The notes below the pieces were generated by a model that did no database searches, was not told where the DNA came from, and saw only the letters and a program-made list of their open reading frames with translations. Made by a program: the position numbers and the translations under genes. From Actinomycetes bacterium (GTDB taxonomy: Bacteria; Actinomycetota; Actinomycetes; Actinomycetales; Cellulomonadaceae), in contig JAEXPS010000221.1 of assembly GCA_023438885.1 (NCBI GenBank), positions 1 to 19,489 on the forward strand: a DNA stretch of 19,489 bases. Reading direction: 5' to 3'. The number at the start of each line of letters is the position of its first letter. Position 1 is the first letter of the stretch. Below, piece after piece: positions 6,026-14,018 of this stretch.

Positions 6026-7387
6026 TTGGACCGACGCATCTTCGGGCTGGAGACGGAGTACGGCGTGACGTGCGCGGCCGTCGACGGCCGCGGCCTGTCG
6101 GCCGACGAGGTCGCCCGCTACCTCTTCCGCAAGGTCGTGGCGTGGGGTCGCTCGTCGAACGTCTTCCTGCGCAACGGCTCGCGCCTCTACCTGGACGTCG
6201 GCTCACACCCCGAGTACGCGACGGCGGAGTGCGACGACTGGCGGCAGCTGGTCACGCACGACCGCGCGGGTGAGCGCATCCTCGAGGGGCTCGTGGCCGA
6301 TGCGCAGCAGCGGCTGGAGCACGAGGGCCTGCCCGGCACCATCCACCTGTTCAAGAACAACACCGACTCGGCCGGCAACTCCTACGGCTGCCACGAGAAC
6401 TACCTGGTGCGCCGGCAGGGGGACTTCTCGAAGGTCTCCGACGTGCTCATCCCGTTCCTCATCACCCGGCAGGTGATGACCGGCGCGGGCAAGGTGCTCG
6501 TGACGCCGCGCGGGGCGGTGTACTGCCTGTCGCAGCGGGCCGACCACATCTGGGAGGCCGTCTCGTCGGCCACCACGCGCTCACGGCCGATCATCAACAC
6601 GCGCGACGAGCCCCACGCCGACGCCGAGCTGTACCGGCGTCTGCACGTCATCGTCGGCGACTCGTCGATGGCGGAGCCGACCACGCTGCTCAAGGTCGCC
6701 TCGACCGACCTGCTGCTGCGGCTGGTCGAGGCGGGTGTGCCCGTGCGGGACATGACGTTGGAGAACCCGATCCGCGCCATCCGCGAGATCAGCCACGACA
6801 TGACGGGCACGCACCCGGTGGCCCTGGCCAACGGTCGCACGGTGACGGCGCTGGACATCCAGGAGGAGTACCTGGCGCGGATCGGCGACTTCGTCTCCGC
6901 CGAGCTGGGCCCGAGCCCCGAGACCAAGTACGTGCTCGACCTGTGGGAGCGGGCGTTGCGCGCGCTGCGCACCGGCGATCTGACGCTGGTCGACCGGGAG
7001 CTGGACTGGGCGATCAAGTACCGGATGATCGAGCGGTACCGCGCCACGCACGGCCTGGACCTGGCGGACGCCCGGGTGCAGCGGCTCGACCTGGCGTACC
7101 ACGACATCTCGCGGACGGAGGGTCTCTACAACCTCATGGCGTCCCGCGGTCTCGTCGAGCGGGTCACCACCGACCTCGACGTCTTCGAGGCGACGTCGCA
7201 CCCGCCGGCGACGACCCGGGCGAAGCTGCGCGGCGACTTCGTGCGCGCAGCGCAGGAGGCCCGCCGCGACTACACCGTGGACTGGGTCCACCTCAAGCTC
7301 AACGACCAGGCGCAGCGCACCGTGCTGTGCAAGGACCCGTTCCGCAGCGTCGACGAACGGGTGGATCGGCTCATCGAGTCGATGTAG
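6026..7387 (+). CDS. pafA: Pup-protein ligase PafA
   Basis: PafA uses ATP to phosphorylate the C-terminal Glu of deamidated Pup and then forms an isopeptide bond with a substrate lysine. The 453-residue protein starts MDRRIFGLETEYGV; E9 and E11 are the expected metal/nucleotide ligands and D57 in RLYLDVGSHPEYATAE is the catalytic base position known from M. tuberculosis PafA. HLFKNNTDSAGNSYGCHENY and RPIINTRDEPHAD are shared with Dop. The Dop-loop is absent, which separates it from Dop. The start is TTG 6026, with GGAAGGAGG just upstream; length and N-terminus match the family, so a rare start codon is the best reading. It lies 22 bp after prcA. Confidence 0.96.
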   Translation: MDRRIFGLETEYGVTCAAVDGRGLSADEVARYLFRKVVAWGRSSNVFLRNGSRLYLDVGSHPEYATAECDDWRQLVTHDRAGERILEGLVADAQQRLEHEGLPGTIHLFKNNTDSAGNSYGCHENYLVRRQGDFSKVSDVLIPFLITRQVMTGAGKVLVTPRGAVYCLSQRADHIWEAVSSATTRSRPIINTRDEPHADAELYRRLHVIVGDSSMAEPTTLLKVASTDLLLRLVEAGVPVRDMTLENPIRAIREISHDMTGTHPVALANGRTVTALDIQEEYLARIGDFVSAELGPSPETKYVLDLWERALRALRTGDLTLVDRELDWAIKYRMIERYRATHGLDLADARVQRLDLAYHDISRTEGLYNLMASRGLVERVTTDLDVFEATSHPPATTRAKLRGDFVRAAQEARRDYTVDWVHLKLNDQAQRTVLCKDPFRSVDERVDRLIESM

Positions 7388-7390
7388 GTC

Positions 7391-7416
7391 GCCTACAGTA
7401 GGCGGTCGCTGACCGC
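7391..7416. repeat. Two overlapping inverted repeats between pafA and the FKBP gene
   Basis: GCCTACAGTAGGC (7391-7403) and GCGGTCGCTGACCGC (7402-7416) are both perfect inverted repeats in the 51-bp gap. Neither is followed by a T-run. They could be a weak hairpin pair or an operator; TACAGT inside the first could serve as a -10. Function is unknown. Confidence 0.4.
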
Positions 7417-7438
7417 TAGCCGGGCGAGGAGGAGTGCT

Positions 7439-8323
7439 GTGCGTCGTGCCCTTGCCGCGTGCTGCGCGGCCGTGGTGGCCGGCGCCGCGGCCCTCGTGGC
7501 GTGCTCCCCGGCGGAGATCCTCGCCGTCGACCCCGACATCATGGTGACGGGCGACCCCGGTGGCACCCCCACGCTGACGTATCTGACGCCGCTCGCGGTC
7601 GACTCCACGTATCGGCGCGTCATCTGGCCGGGCACCGGGCCGGAGCTGGACGACGAGGGGACGGTGCTGCTGCGCTACTGGATCGAGAACGGCACCACCG
7701 CGCGCGTGGTCAGCGAGAACTACTCCTCGACGCCCGTGCCTCAGGTGCTCTCGCCCGGGGACCTCGGCCAGGACCTGTACGACACCCTGGCCGGCCAGCG
7801 CGTCGGCGCGCGCCTGCTGCAGGTGACCCCGCCGGGCGACGTGGCCGAGGAGAACTACCCGGCCGTGACGGTGATCGACGTGCTGCCGACCCGGGCGGAG
7901 GGCCAGGCGGTGGTGCCCCGCACCGACCTGCCGGCCGTGACGCTCGCCGCCAACGGCGCGCCGTCGCTGGCCGTCCCCGCGACCGAGCCGCCCGCCGACC
8001 TGACGATCCAACCCCTGATCCGCGGAACGGGGCGGCAAATCGAGGCGACCGACGTGGTGACCGTCCACTACGCAGGCTTCGACTGGGCCACCGGCGAGAC
8101 GTTCGACTCCACCTGGGACAGCGGCCAGCCGACGTCCTTCTCGCTCGCCGATGCCCCGGCGCTCGCCGAAGGGCTGGTCGAGCAGACCACCGGCTCGCAG
8201 GTGATGCTGGTGGTGCCGCCCACCTACGACCTCGGGGCCACCCACTCCGAGGCGCTCGCAGGGCACACGGTGGTCCTCATCGTCGACCTGCTGGCCTCCG
8301 GTCCCCAGGGCGTGTCCCGCTGA
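7439..8323 (+). CDS. FKBP-type peptidyl-prolyl isomerase lipoprotein
   Basis: The 294-residue product starts at GTG 7439 with AGGAGG 6 nt upstream. A short basic N-terminus and hydrophobic stretch end in a lipobox LVAC with C22, so it should be lipid-anchored on the outer face of the membrane. Residues about 185-290 are a recognisable FKBP domain (VTVHYAGFDWATGETFDSTW, then a GSQVMLVVPPTYDLG block). Residues about 45-165 resemble a second, more divergent FKBP domain. The usual tryptophan after the EG of the FKBP pocket is a leucine (EGLVEQ), so isomerase activity may be weak. FKBP proteins fold or chaperone exported proteins. It follows pafA by 51 bp in the same direction. The family is clear; a link to the proteasome is unproven. 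Confidence 0.88.
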   Translation: MRRALAACCAAVVAGAAALVACSPAEILAVDPDIMVTGDPGGTPTLTYLTPLAVDSTYRRVIWPGTGPELDDEGTVLLRYWIENGTTARVVSENYSSTPVPQVLSPGDLGQDLYDTLAGQRVGARLLQVTPPGDVAEENYPAVTVIDVLPTRAEGQAVVPRTDLPAVTLAANGAPSLAVPATEPPADLTIQPLIRGTGRQIEATDVVTVHYAGFDWATGETFDSTWDSGQPTSFSLADAPALAEGLVEQTTGSQVMLVVPPTYDLGATHSEALAGHTVVLIVDLLASGPQGVSR

Positions 8324-8354
8324 GCGGGACGCCGGGCCGGCCAACCGGCCCGGC
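8314..8354 (+). terminator. Tandem GC-rich hairpins after the FKBP gene
   Basis: A 7-bp stem GTCCCGC/GCGGGAC (8314-8330) has the TGA stop as its loop. It is directly followed by a perfect 10-bp stem GCCGGGCCGG/CCGGCCCGGC with a CCAA loop (8331-8354). No T-tract follows. This is a plausible actinobacterial-type terminator ahead of hisF. Confidence 0.55.
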
Positions 8355-8359
8355 CACGG

Positions 8360-8365
8360 GAGAAT
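8360..8365 (+). promoter_or_regulatory. Putative -10 of hisF, leaderless start
   Basis: GAGAAT ends 7 nt before GTG 8373, with no Shine-Dalgarno. The placement matches the other leaderless-looking starts in the window, but the hexamer lacks the usual leading TA. Confidence 0.35.
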
Positions 8366-8372
8366 GGGCGGC

Positions 8373-9143
8373 GTGAGCCTCGCGCTGCGTGTGATCCCGT
8401 GCCTCGACGTCGACGCCGGCCGCGTCGTCAAGGGCGTCAACTTCGAGAACCTGCGTGACGCCGGCGACCCGGTCGAGCTGGCGGCGCGGTACGGCCAGCA
8501 GGGGGCCGACGAGCTGACGTTCCTCGACGTCACTGCGTCCTCCGCCGGCCGCGACACCACGTACGACGTGGTGCGGCGCACGGCCGAGCAGGTGTTCGTG
8601 CCGCTGACGGTCGGCGGAGGCGTGCGCTCGGCCGAGGACGTCGACCGGCTGCTGCGAGCGGGCGCGGACAAGGTGGGTGTCAACACCGCGGCGATCGCCC
8701 GCCCGGAGCTGATCGACGAGATCGCGCAGCGATTCGGCTCGCAGGTGCTGGTGCTCTCGGTGGATGCGCGCCGGGTGACCGGCGGCGTGCGCACCGACTC
8801 GGGGTACGAGGTCACCACGCACGGCGGCCGCCGCGGCACCGGCATCGACGCGGTGGAGGGGGCGGCGCGCGCCGCCGAGCTGGGTGCGGGCGAGGTGCTG
8901 CTCAACTCGATGGACGCCGACGGCACCCACGCGGGGTTCGACCTGGAGATGATCAGGGCCGTGCGGGCCGCCGTGGGCGTGCCGCTGATCGCCTCCGGCG
9001 GCGCGGGGACGGCGGAGCACTTCGTCGAGGCCGCCCGCACCGGGGCCGACGCGGTGCTCGCGGCCGGTGTGTTCCACTTCGGCACCCTGACGATCGGCGA
9101 GGTGAAGGCGGCCCTCCGGGAGGCCGGCATCACCGTGCGCTGA
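8373..9143 (+). CDS. hisF: Imidazole glycerol phosphate synthase cyclase subunit HisF
   Basis: HisF is the (beta/alpha)8 cyclase that joins PRFAR with ammonia delivered by HisH, giving imidazole glycerol phosphate for histidine and AICAR for purines. The 256-residue protein starts SLALRVIPCLDVDAGRVVKG; D12 and D131 (in VLSVDAR) are the catalytic aspartates. Phosphate-binding loops appear as TVGGGVRS and LIASGGAGT. GTG 8373 was preferred to ATG 8364 because the result matches family N-termini and sits 7 nt after a -10-like hexamer. HisH is not in the window. hisI lies 8 kb away beyond inserted genes. Confidence 0.96.
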   Translation: MSLALRVIPCLDVDAGRVVKGVNFENLRDAGDPVELAARYGQQGADELTFLDVTASSAGRDTTYDVVRRTAEQVFVPLTVGGGVRSAEDVDRLLRAGADKVGVNTAAIARPELIDEIAQRFGSQVLVLSVDARRVTGGVRTDSGYEVTTHGGRRGTGIDAVEGAARAAELGAGEVLLNSMDADGTHAGFDLEMIRAVRAAVGVPLIASGGAGTAEHFVEAARTGADAVLAAGVFHFGTLTIGEVKAALREAGITVR

Positions 9144-9197
9144 TCGCGTGAGACGATTTGCCCGATCCCACCCTCCCGAGGAAGGCCCCCTCTTCTC

Positions 9198-11054
9198 GTG
9201 CGCTCGGATGCCCGGCGGCCCGCCGCTCTGGAGGGCTCCGTCGCACGCCGGGGGTTCGCGCTGCTCGGCCGTGGCATCGCCTCCCACCCGTGGGTCTACG
9301 CCGCGGCGATCGGCTCGTCGGCGGTGTTCGGCATCGCGACGGTCGGCGTCAGCCGGGCCCTGGGCTGGGCGACGGACACCGTGGTGGTCCCCGCTCTGGC
9401 GGGGGACCGAGCCGCACGCGGCGACGTCGGGTGGGCGGGCCTGGTCATCGCGGCCGCCGCGATGCTGCTCGCCCTGGGCGTGTGGGGCCGGCGGCTGTAC
9501 GCCGGGATGGGCGTCGCCGGCATCCAGGCCGACCACCGGCGGGCCGTGAGCAGGCGGCTGCTCGAGCTGCCGATGTCCTGGCACCGCCGGCACCCCGCCG
9601 GCCGTCTCCTGGCGACGGTCAGCAGTGACGCCGAGGCCGCGACCGTCGTGTTCAGCCCTCTTCCCTTCGCGCTCGGCGTGGCGGTGATGCTGGCCGTCGC
9701 GGCAGCCCAGCTGCTGGCCACCGACGTGTGGCTCGCCGTGGCCGCGCTGCTGGTCATCCCGGCCACGCTCGCCGCCAACGTGGTGTTCCAGCGCAAGATG
9801 ACGCCCGCCGTCGCCGCCGCCCAGCGGATGCGCGGCGAGGTGTCCGAGGTGGCCCACGAGAGCTTCGAGGCGGCGGTGGTGGTCAAGGCCCTCGGCACCG
9901 CCGACCGGGAGGAGGCGCGCTTCGCCGCGAAGGCGGCCGGGCTGCGTGACGTCAACGTGCGGGCAGGCACCGTGCGCGGGGTCTTCGACCCCGTGATCGA
10001 CCTGATCCCGAACCTCGGCACGCTGCTCGTTCTCGTCGTCGGCACGTGGCGGCTCGCGGACGGAGCCGTGGCGACCGGTGACGTCGTCGGGGCCGCGTTC
10101 CTGCTCTCGATGCTGGCCGTTCCGGTCCGCTCGGTCGGCTGGGTGCTCGGCGACCTGCCCCGCAGCCTCGTCGGCTGGGACCGGATCGCCACCGTGCTGG
10201 ACGCGACGGGTGACCTGCCGGAGGGCACCGCCGCCTGGGCCGCCCGCGGCCCGGCCGCCGCTGTGCGCCTGGAGCAGGTGGACCTCGCGGTCCCCTCGCC
10301 GGCCGGTGCGATCGAGCTGCTGCACCAGGTGGACCTCGACATCGCCCCGGGTCGCACGGTCGCGATCGTCGGCGCGACAGGGTCGGGCAAGACGACCCTC
10401 GTCGGACTCGTCGCGCGCCTCGCCGACCCGACGCGAGGACGGGTCCTGGTCGGCGGCGTGGACCTGCGCGAGCTGGACCCCGCCGCGCGCGCGGCCCACG
10501 TCGCCCACGTGCCCCAGGCGGCCTTCGTGTTCGAGGACACGGTGCGTGGCAACGTCACGCTGGCGGACGAGGGCGACCCGGCGGCACCGCCCGACGAGGA
10601 GGTGTGGGCAGCTCTGGCCGCCGCGCGCGTCGACGACGTGGTGCGCCGGCTGCCGGGCGGGCTGGACGCCATGCTGGGGGAGCGCGGCGCCAACCTCTCG
10701 GGGGGCCAGCGTCAGCGCCTGGTGCTCGCGCGGGCACTCGTCCGCCGCCCGAGGGTGCTGATCCTCGACGACGCCACCTCCGCCGTGGACCCGAAGGTCG
10801 AGCGGTCGATCCTCACCGGGCTCGGAGCGGCCTTCGACGGCGGCAGACCCACCGTGCTGCTCGTCGCCTACCGGATGTCGTCGGTGCTGCTGGCCGACGA
10901 GGTGGTGCACCTCGCCGGGGGGCGCGTGGTGGACCGGGGTACCCATGACGAGCTGATGGCACGCGACCCCGGCTACCGGGAGCTGGCGACCGCCTACGAG
11001 CGGGACGCGGCGCGGCGGGCTGGGGAGAGCCAGGACGGCGAGGTGACCGCGTGA
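9198..11054 (+). CDS. ABC exporter half-transporter with degenerate ATP site (subunit A)
   Basis: The 618-residue protein has an N-terminal six-helix exporter membrane domain (about 25-320) fused to an ATPase domain (about 350-600). Walker A is GATGSGKTT (392-400) and the signature is a canonical LSGGQ (500-504). The residue after the Walker B aspartate is D525 (LILDD) instead of the catalytic Glu, and the H-loop His is Y558 (AYR). Its own ATP site is therefore predicted to be poor at hydrolysis, while it lends a good signature to its partner. GTG 9198 was chosen, with GAGGAAGG about 12 nt upstream; the start is not certain. It overlaps the next gene by 4 nt (GTGA). The substrate cannot be read from the sequence; multidrug, lipid or peptide export are all possible. 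Confidence 0.9.
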   Translation: MRSDARRPAALEGSVARRGFALLGRGIASHPWVYAAAIGSSAVFGIATVGVSRALGWATDTVVVPALAGDRAARGDVGWAGLVIAAAAMLLALGVWGRRLYAGMGVAGIQADHRRAVSRRLLELPMSWHRRHPAGRLLATVSSDAEAATVVFSPLPFALGVAVMLAVAAAQLLATDVWLAVAALLVIPATLAANVVFQRKMTPAVAAAQRMRGEVSEVAHESFEAAVVVKALGTADREEARFAAKAAGLRDVNVRAGTVRGVFDPVIDLIPNLGTLLVLVVGTWRLADGAVATGDVVGAAFLLSMLAVPVRSVGWVLGDLPRSLVGWDRIATVLDATGDLPEGTAAWAARGPAAAVRLEQVDLAVPSPAGAIELLHQVDLDIAPGRTVAIVGATGSGKTTLVGLVARLADPTRGRVLVGGVDLRELDPAARAAHVAHVPQAAFVFEDTVRGNVTLADEGDPAAPPDEEVWAALAAARVDDVVRRLPGGLDAMLGERGANLSGGQRQRLVLARALVRRPRVLILDDATSAVDPKVERSILTGLGAAFDGGRPTVLLVAYRMSSVLLADEVVHLAGGRVVDRGTHDELMARDPGYRELATAYERDAARRAGESQDGEVTA

Positions 11055-12847
11055 GCGAGCCCGCCCGGCTGGCGGCCACCAGCACGCTGGGTGTCCGCGC
11101 CACGCTGCGCCGCGGCATCGCCGTGTCCCCCGAGCTCGTGGCGGGCATGCCGGTGTCGCTCGCCATCGCCGTCGTCGCCGCGGTGACGCGAGTGCTGGTG
11201 CCGATCGCGGTGCAGCAGGCGATCGACACCGGGATCCTCGCCGAGGGCGGCCCGGACCCGCGCCGCGTCGCCGTGCTCGCCCTCGTCGCGCTCGTCGGGC
11301 TCCTCGGCGGAGTCGCCTGCCAGGCGTACGCGAACGTGCGCCTGTTCCGCTCGAGCGAGCGCGGGCTCGCGACGTTGCGCACGCGGGCCTTCCGGCACGT
11401 CCACGACCTGTCGGTGCTGACGCAGGGCACCGAGCGGCGCGGCTCGCTGGTGTCGCGTGTGACGAGCGACGTCGACACCATCTCGCTGTTCGTGCAGTGG
11501 GGCGGGGTGATGCTGCTGGTCTCGGCGCTCCAGCTCACGGTGGCGACCGTGGTGATGGCCGTCTACTCGTGGCAGCTGACGTTGCTGGCGTGGGCGTGCT
11601 TCATCCCGCTGTTCCTGGCGGTGCCACGGATGCAGCGCGTGGTCAACCGCCGCTACGCCGCCGTGCGCGAGCGGACGGGCCGGATGCTCGGCGCCCTGTC
11701 CGAGTCCGTGGTGGGCGCCGAGACCGTGCGCGCCTACGGGATCGAGGACCGCACGCGGCGCCGGATCGAGGCAGCGGTCGAGTCGACCCGGGCTGGTTCC
11801 GTGGCCGCTCAGACGATGGTGGCCTCGGCATTCTCGATCGGGGTCTTCGTCGCGAACGGCGTGCTGGCCGTGGTCGTGGTGGTGGGTGCGCTGCTGGGAC
11901 TCGACGGCCAGATCACGGTCGGCAAGCTGCTGGCCTTCCTGTTCCTGGTCCAGCTGTTCACCACGCCCGTGCAGCAGGCGACCGAGGTGCTCAACGAGCT
12001 GCAGAACGCCGTGGCCGGCTGGCGTCGCGTCCTCGGCGTGCTGGAGACGCCGATCGACGTCCCGGCGCCCGCCCCGCACGCCGCGGCACGCAGCCCGCGT
12101 GGTGCCGCCCACCTCGAGTTCCGGGCCGTCTCGTTCGGCTACCCGGACGGCCCGCCCGTGCTGGAGTCCGTCGACCTCGACGTTCCGGCGGGCACCCAGG
12201 TCGCGGTGGTCGGTGCGACGGGCTCGGGCAAGACGACGATGGCGCGACTCGCCGCCCGCTTCGTCGACCCGGGTGCCGGCCTGGTGCTCCTCGACGGCGT
12301 GGACCTGCGCACGCTCGACCTGGACCACCTGAGGCGGCGTGTCGTCTACGTACCTCAGGAAGGTTTCCTGTTCGACGGGACGATCGGCGAGAACCTCGCC
12401 TACGGCCTGCGTGACGGCGGACCGGACGACCCGCGCATCCGCGCCGCGGTCGACGAGCTCGGCCTCGGCCCGTGGGTCGACGAGCTGCCGGCGGGGATGG
12501 ACACCGCGGTCGGCCAGCGCGGTGAGCGGCTCAGCGCGGGGGAGCGCCAGCTGGTGGCGCTGGTCCGCGCACGGCTGGCCGACGGCGACCTGCTGCTGCT
12601 CGACGAGGCGACCAGCGCCGTGGACCCCGCGACGGAGGTCCGCATCGCGCGGGCGCTCGCCGGGCTGACCGGCGGGCGCACCACGGTGACCATCGCGCAC
12701 CGGCTGTCCACGGCCGAGGCCGCCGACCTCGTCGTCGTCCTCGAGGCGGGCCGGATCGTCGAGCTGGGACACCATCGCGACCTCGTCGGCCGCGACGGGG
12801 TGTACGGGCGTCTGCACGCGGCCTGGGTCGCCAGCTCCGCGGGGTGA
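11051..12847 (+). CDS. ABC exporter half-transporter with active ATP site (subunit B)
   Basis: This is the 598-residue partner of the preceding gene, with the same layout: membrane domain (about 25-315) and ATPase domain (about 350-590). Walker A is GATGSGKTT (388-396), Walker B plus catalytic Glu is LLLLDE with E519, and the H-loop is intact (H550 in IAHRLS). Its signature is LSAGE (494-498) instead of LSGGQ. Paired with subunit A, the hydrolytic site combines this Walker A/B and His with A's LSGGQ, while the other site has D525, Y558 and this weak signature. That is the pattern of asymmetric heterodimeric exporters such as TM287/288 and BmrCD. Its stop lies 4 bp from the stop of the convergent histidine kinase gene. 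Confidence 0.92.
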   Translation: MSEPARLAATSTLGVRATLRRGIAVSPELVAGMPVSLAIAVVAAVTRVLVPIAVQQAIDTGILAEGGPDPRRVAVLALVALVGLLGGVACQAYANVRLFRSSERGLATLRTRAFRHVHDLSVLTQGTERRGSLVSRVTSDVDTISLFVQWGGVMLLVSALQLTVATVVMAVYSWQLTLLAWACFIPLFLAVPRMQRVVNRRYAAVRERTGRMLGALSESVVGAETVRAYGIEDRTRRRIEAAVESTRAGSVAAQTMVASAFSIGVFVANGVLAVVVVVGALLGLDGQITVGKLLAFLFLVQLFTTPVQQATEVLNELQNAVAGWRRVLGVLETPIDVPAPAPHAAARSPRGAAHLEFRAVSFGYPDGPPVLESVDLDVPAGTQVAVVGATGSGKTTMARLAARFVDPGAGLVLLDGVDLRTLDLDHLRRRVVYVPQEGFLFDGTIGENLAYGLRDGGPDDPRIRAAVDELGLGPWVDELPAGMDTAVGQRGERLSAGERQLVALVRARLADGDLLLLDEATSAVDPATEVRIARALAGLTGGRTTVTIAHRLSTAEAADLVVVLEAGRIVELGHHRDLVGRDGVYGRLHAAWVASSAG

Positions 12848-12851
12848 GGGG

Positions 12852-14018
12852 TCAGCGCTCCGCGCGGGCGAAGGGGAGCGTGAACCGCAGCCGCGTGCCG
12901 CGGCCTGCGGGGTTGGGCGCCAGCTCGAACGAGCCGCCGCGCCGCTCGATCCGGTCACGGTGCCGTTCGAGGCCGTGGAGCGGCGGGGGCGGGTCGGCGA
13001 GTCCGCATCCGTCGTCGTCGACGGTGATCTCGAAGACCCACCTGCCGGGTGCGGTCGGGAGAGCGTCGGCACGGACCCGGATCGTGTGCGCGTCACCGTG
13101 CTTGAGGGCGTTGGTCACCGCCTCTTCGACGGCGTAGACCGCGACGAGCCGCTCGGCGACGGGCAGCGGCGCGGGACGTTCGTCGAGCATCGGCCGGATG
13201 GCGTCGCCGAACTCGACCGAGGCCTCGACCGTCGGAGGCAGGCGACTCAGCAGCACCTGGATCGCCTGCGCGGCGCTGAGGTCGGCGCCCGCGGGGAACA
13301 CCGCCTGGCTCAGCGCTCGCACCTCTTCCTCACGGATCTCGTCGAGGGCGTCCGCCCAGGTGTGCGCCTCCCGCGCGTGCCCGTCGTCGCCCCGTTCGTC
13401 GAGCTCGCGCGCCAGGGCGTCGAGCGCGGCGGTCACAGTGACGAGGCGGAACTGCAGGGTGCCGTGGAGCTGGTCGGAGACCATGCGGCGCACCCGGAGC
13501 TCCTCGTCCTGCAGGTCGTGGACGGCGCGCTCGGCGCGGAGCCGCTCCTCGTCGCGGCGTTGGGACTCGGCTCGGGCCCTCTCGACGAGCAGCGCGGTGA
13601 CGATGCCGGCCCCGACCGCCACGGCCCCCGCCGCCGCGCCGACGACCCACTCGACCGTCGAGTACAGGGTCCCGGTCGGGGTCGTGTCGATCGCGACGAG
13701 CGCGAGCGCACGCAGCGGCGCGGCGAGGACGGCCGCGCCGACCACGATGGCGGCCAGCCAACCCGGACGGCGCGTGAACGGCCGCAGCGCGAAGACCATC
13801 GCGAGGACGAGCGCCCCGTAGCCCACGTTCGCCAGCACGATCGAGGCGGCCTCGCCCGCGACGCCGGCCGGGCTGTGCTCCTCTGCCGCGCGGGCGAGAC
13901 CGCCCCAGCTCGCCCAGCCGGCGAGGGACACGAGCGCGAACAGCATGACGTTGACGGACGCGATGAGGATCGCCAGCGGCGCGGGGCCGCCCGGCGTCGC
14001 CCGCTCCGGCGCCGTCAC
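12852..14018 (-). CDS. Membrane histidine kinase, NarL-system type
   Basis: The 388-residue sensor has about four predicted transmembrane helices (roughly 12-34, 55-78, 86-110, 123-145). A charged coiled coil (147-180) follows, then SDQLHGTLQFRLV with H185 as the likely phosphorylated histidine. A GHKL-type ATPase domain includes an N-box EEAVTNALKHG (N303) and DDDGCGL (334-340). No periplasmic or PAS sensor domain is visible, so it probably senses something in or at the membrane. GTG 14016-14018 overlaps the response regulator stop by 4 nt (GTGA), which fixes the preferred start; GTG at 14025-14027 is an in-frame alternative. It is the last gene of a four-gene minus-strand unit and should phosphorylate the adjacent regulator. 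Confidence 0.85.
   Translation of the reverse strand: MTAPERATPGGPAPLAILIASVNVMLFALVSLAGWASWGGLARAAEEHSPAGVAGEAASIVLANVGYGALVLAMVFALRPFTRRPGWLAAIVVGAAVLAAPLRALALVAIDTTPTGTLYSTVEWVVGAAAGAVAVGAGIVTALLVERARAESQRRDEERLRAERAVHDLQDEELRVRRMVSDQLHGTLQFRLVTVTAALDALARELDERGDDGHAREAHTWADALDEIREEEVRALSQAVFPAGADLSAAQAIQVLLSRLPPTVEASVEFGDAIRPMLDERPAPLPVAERLVAVYAVEEAVTNALKHGDAHTIRVRADALPTAPGRWVFEITVDDDGCGLADPPPPLHGLERHRDRIERRGGSFELAPNPAGRGTRLRFTLPFARAER

Noticed and set aside
6581..10946. Very long minus-strand open frames (898 and 889 residues)
   Set aside because: They run antisense to pafA, FKBP, hisF and the ABC gene and have no recognisable domains; long shadow frames are expected at this GC content.
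12848..12880. Bidirectional terminator at the convergent ABC/kinase junction
   Set aside because: Only 4 bp separate the stops; the nearby CGCTCC/GGAGCG repeat is 6 bp with a 13-nt loop inside the kinase gene and lacks a T-run.
10994..13096. 700-residue minus-strand frame opposite the second ABC gene
   Set aside because: It overlaps two confidently assigned genes and encodes compositionally biased His/Arg/Asp-rich sequence.
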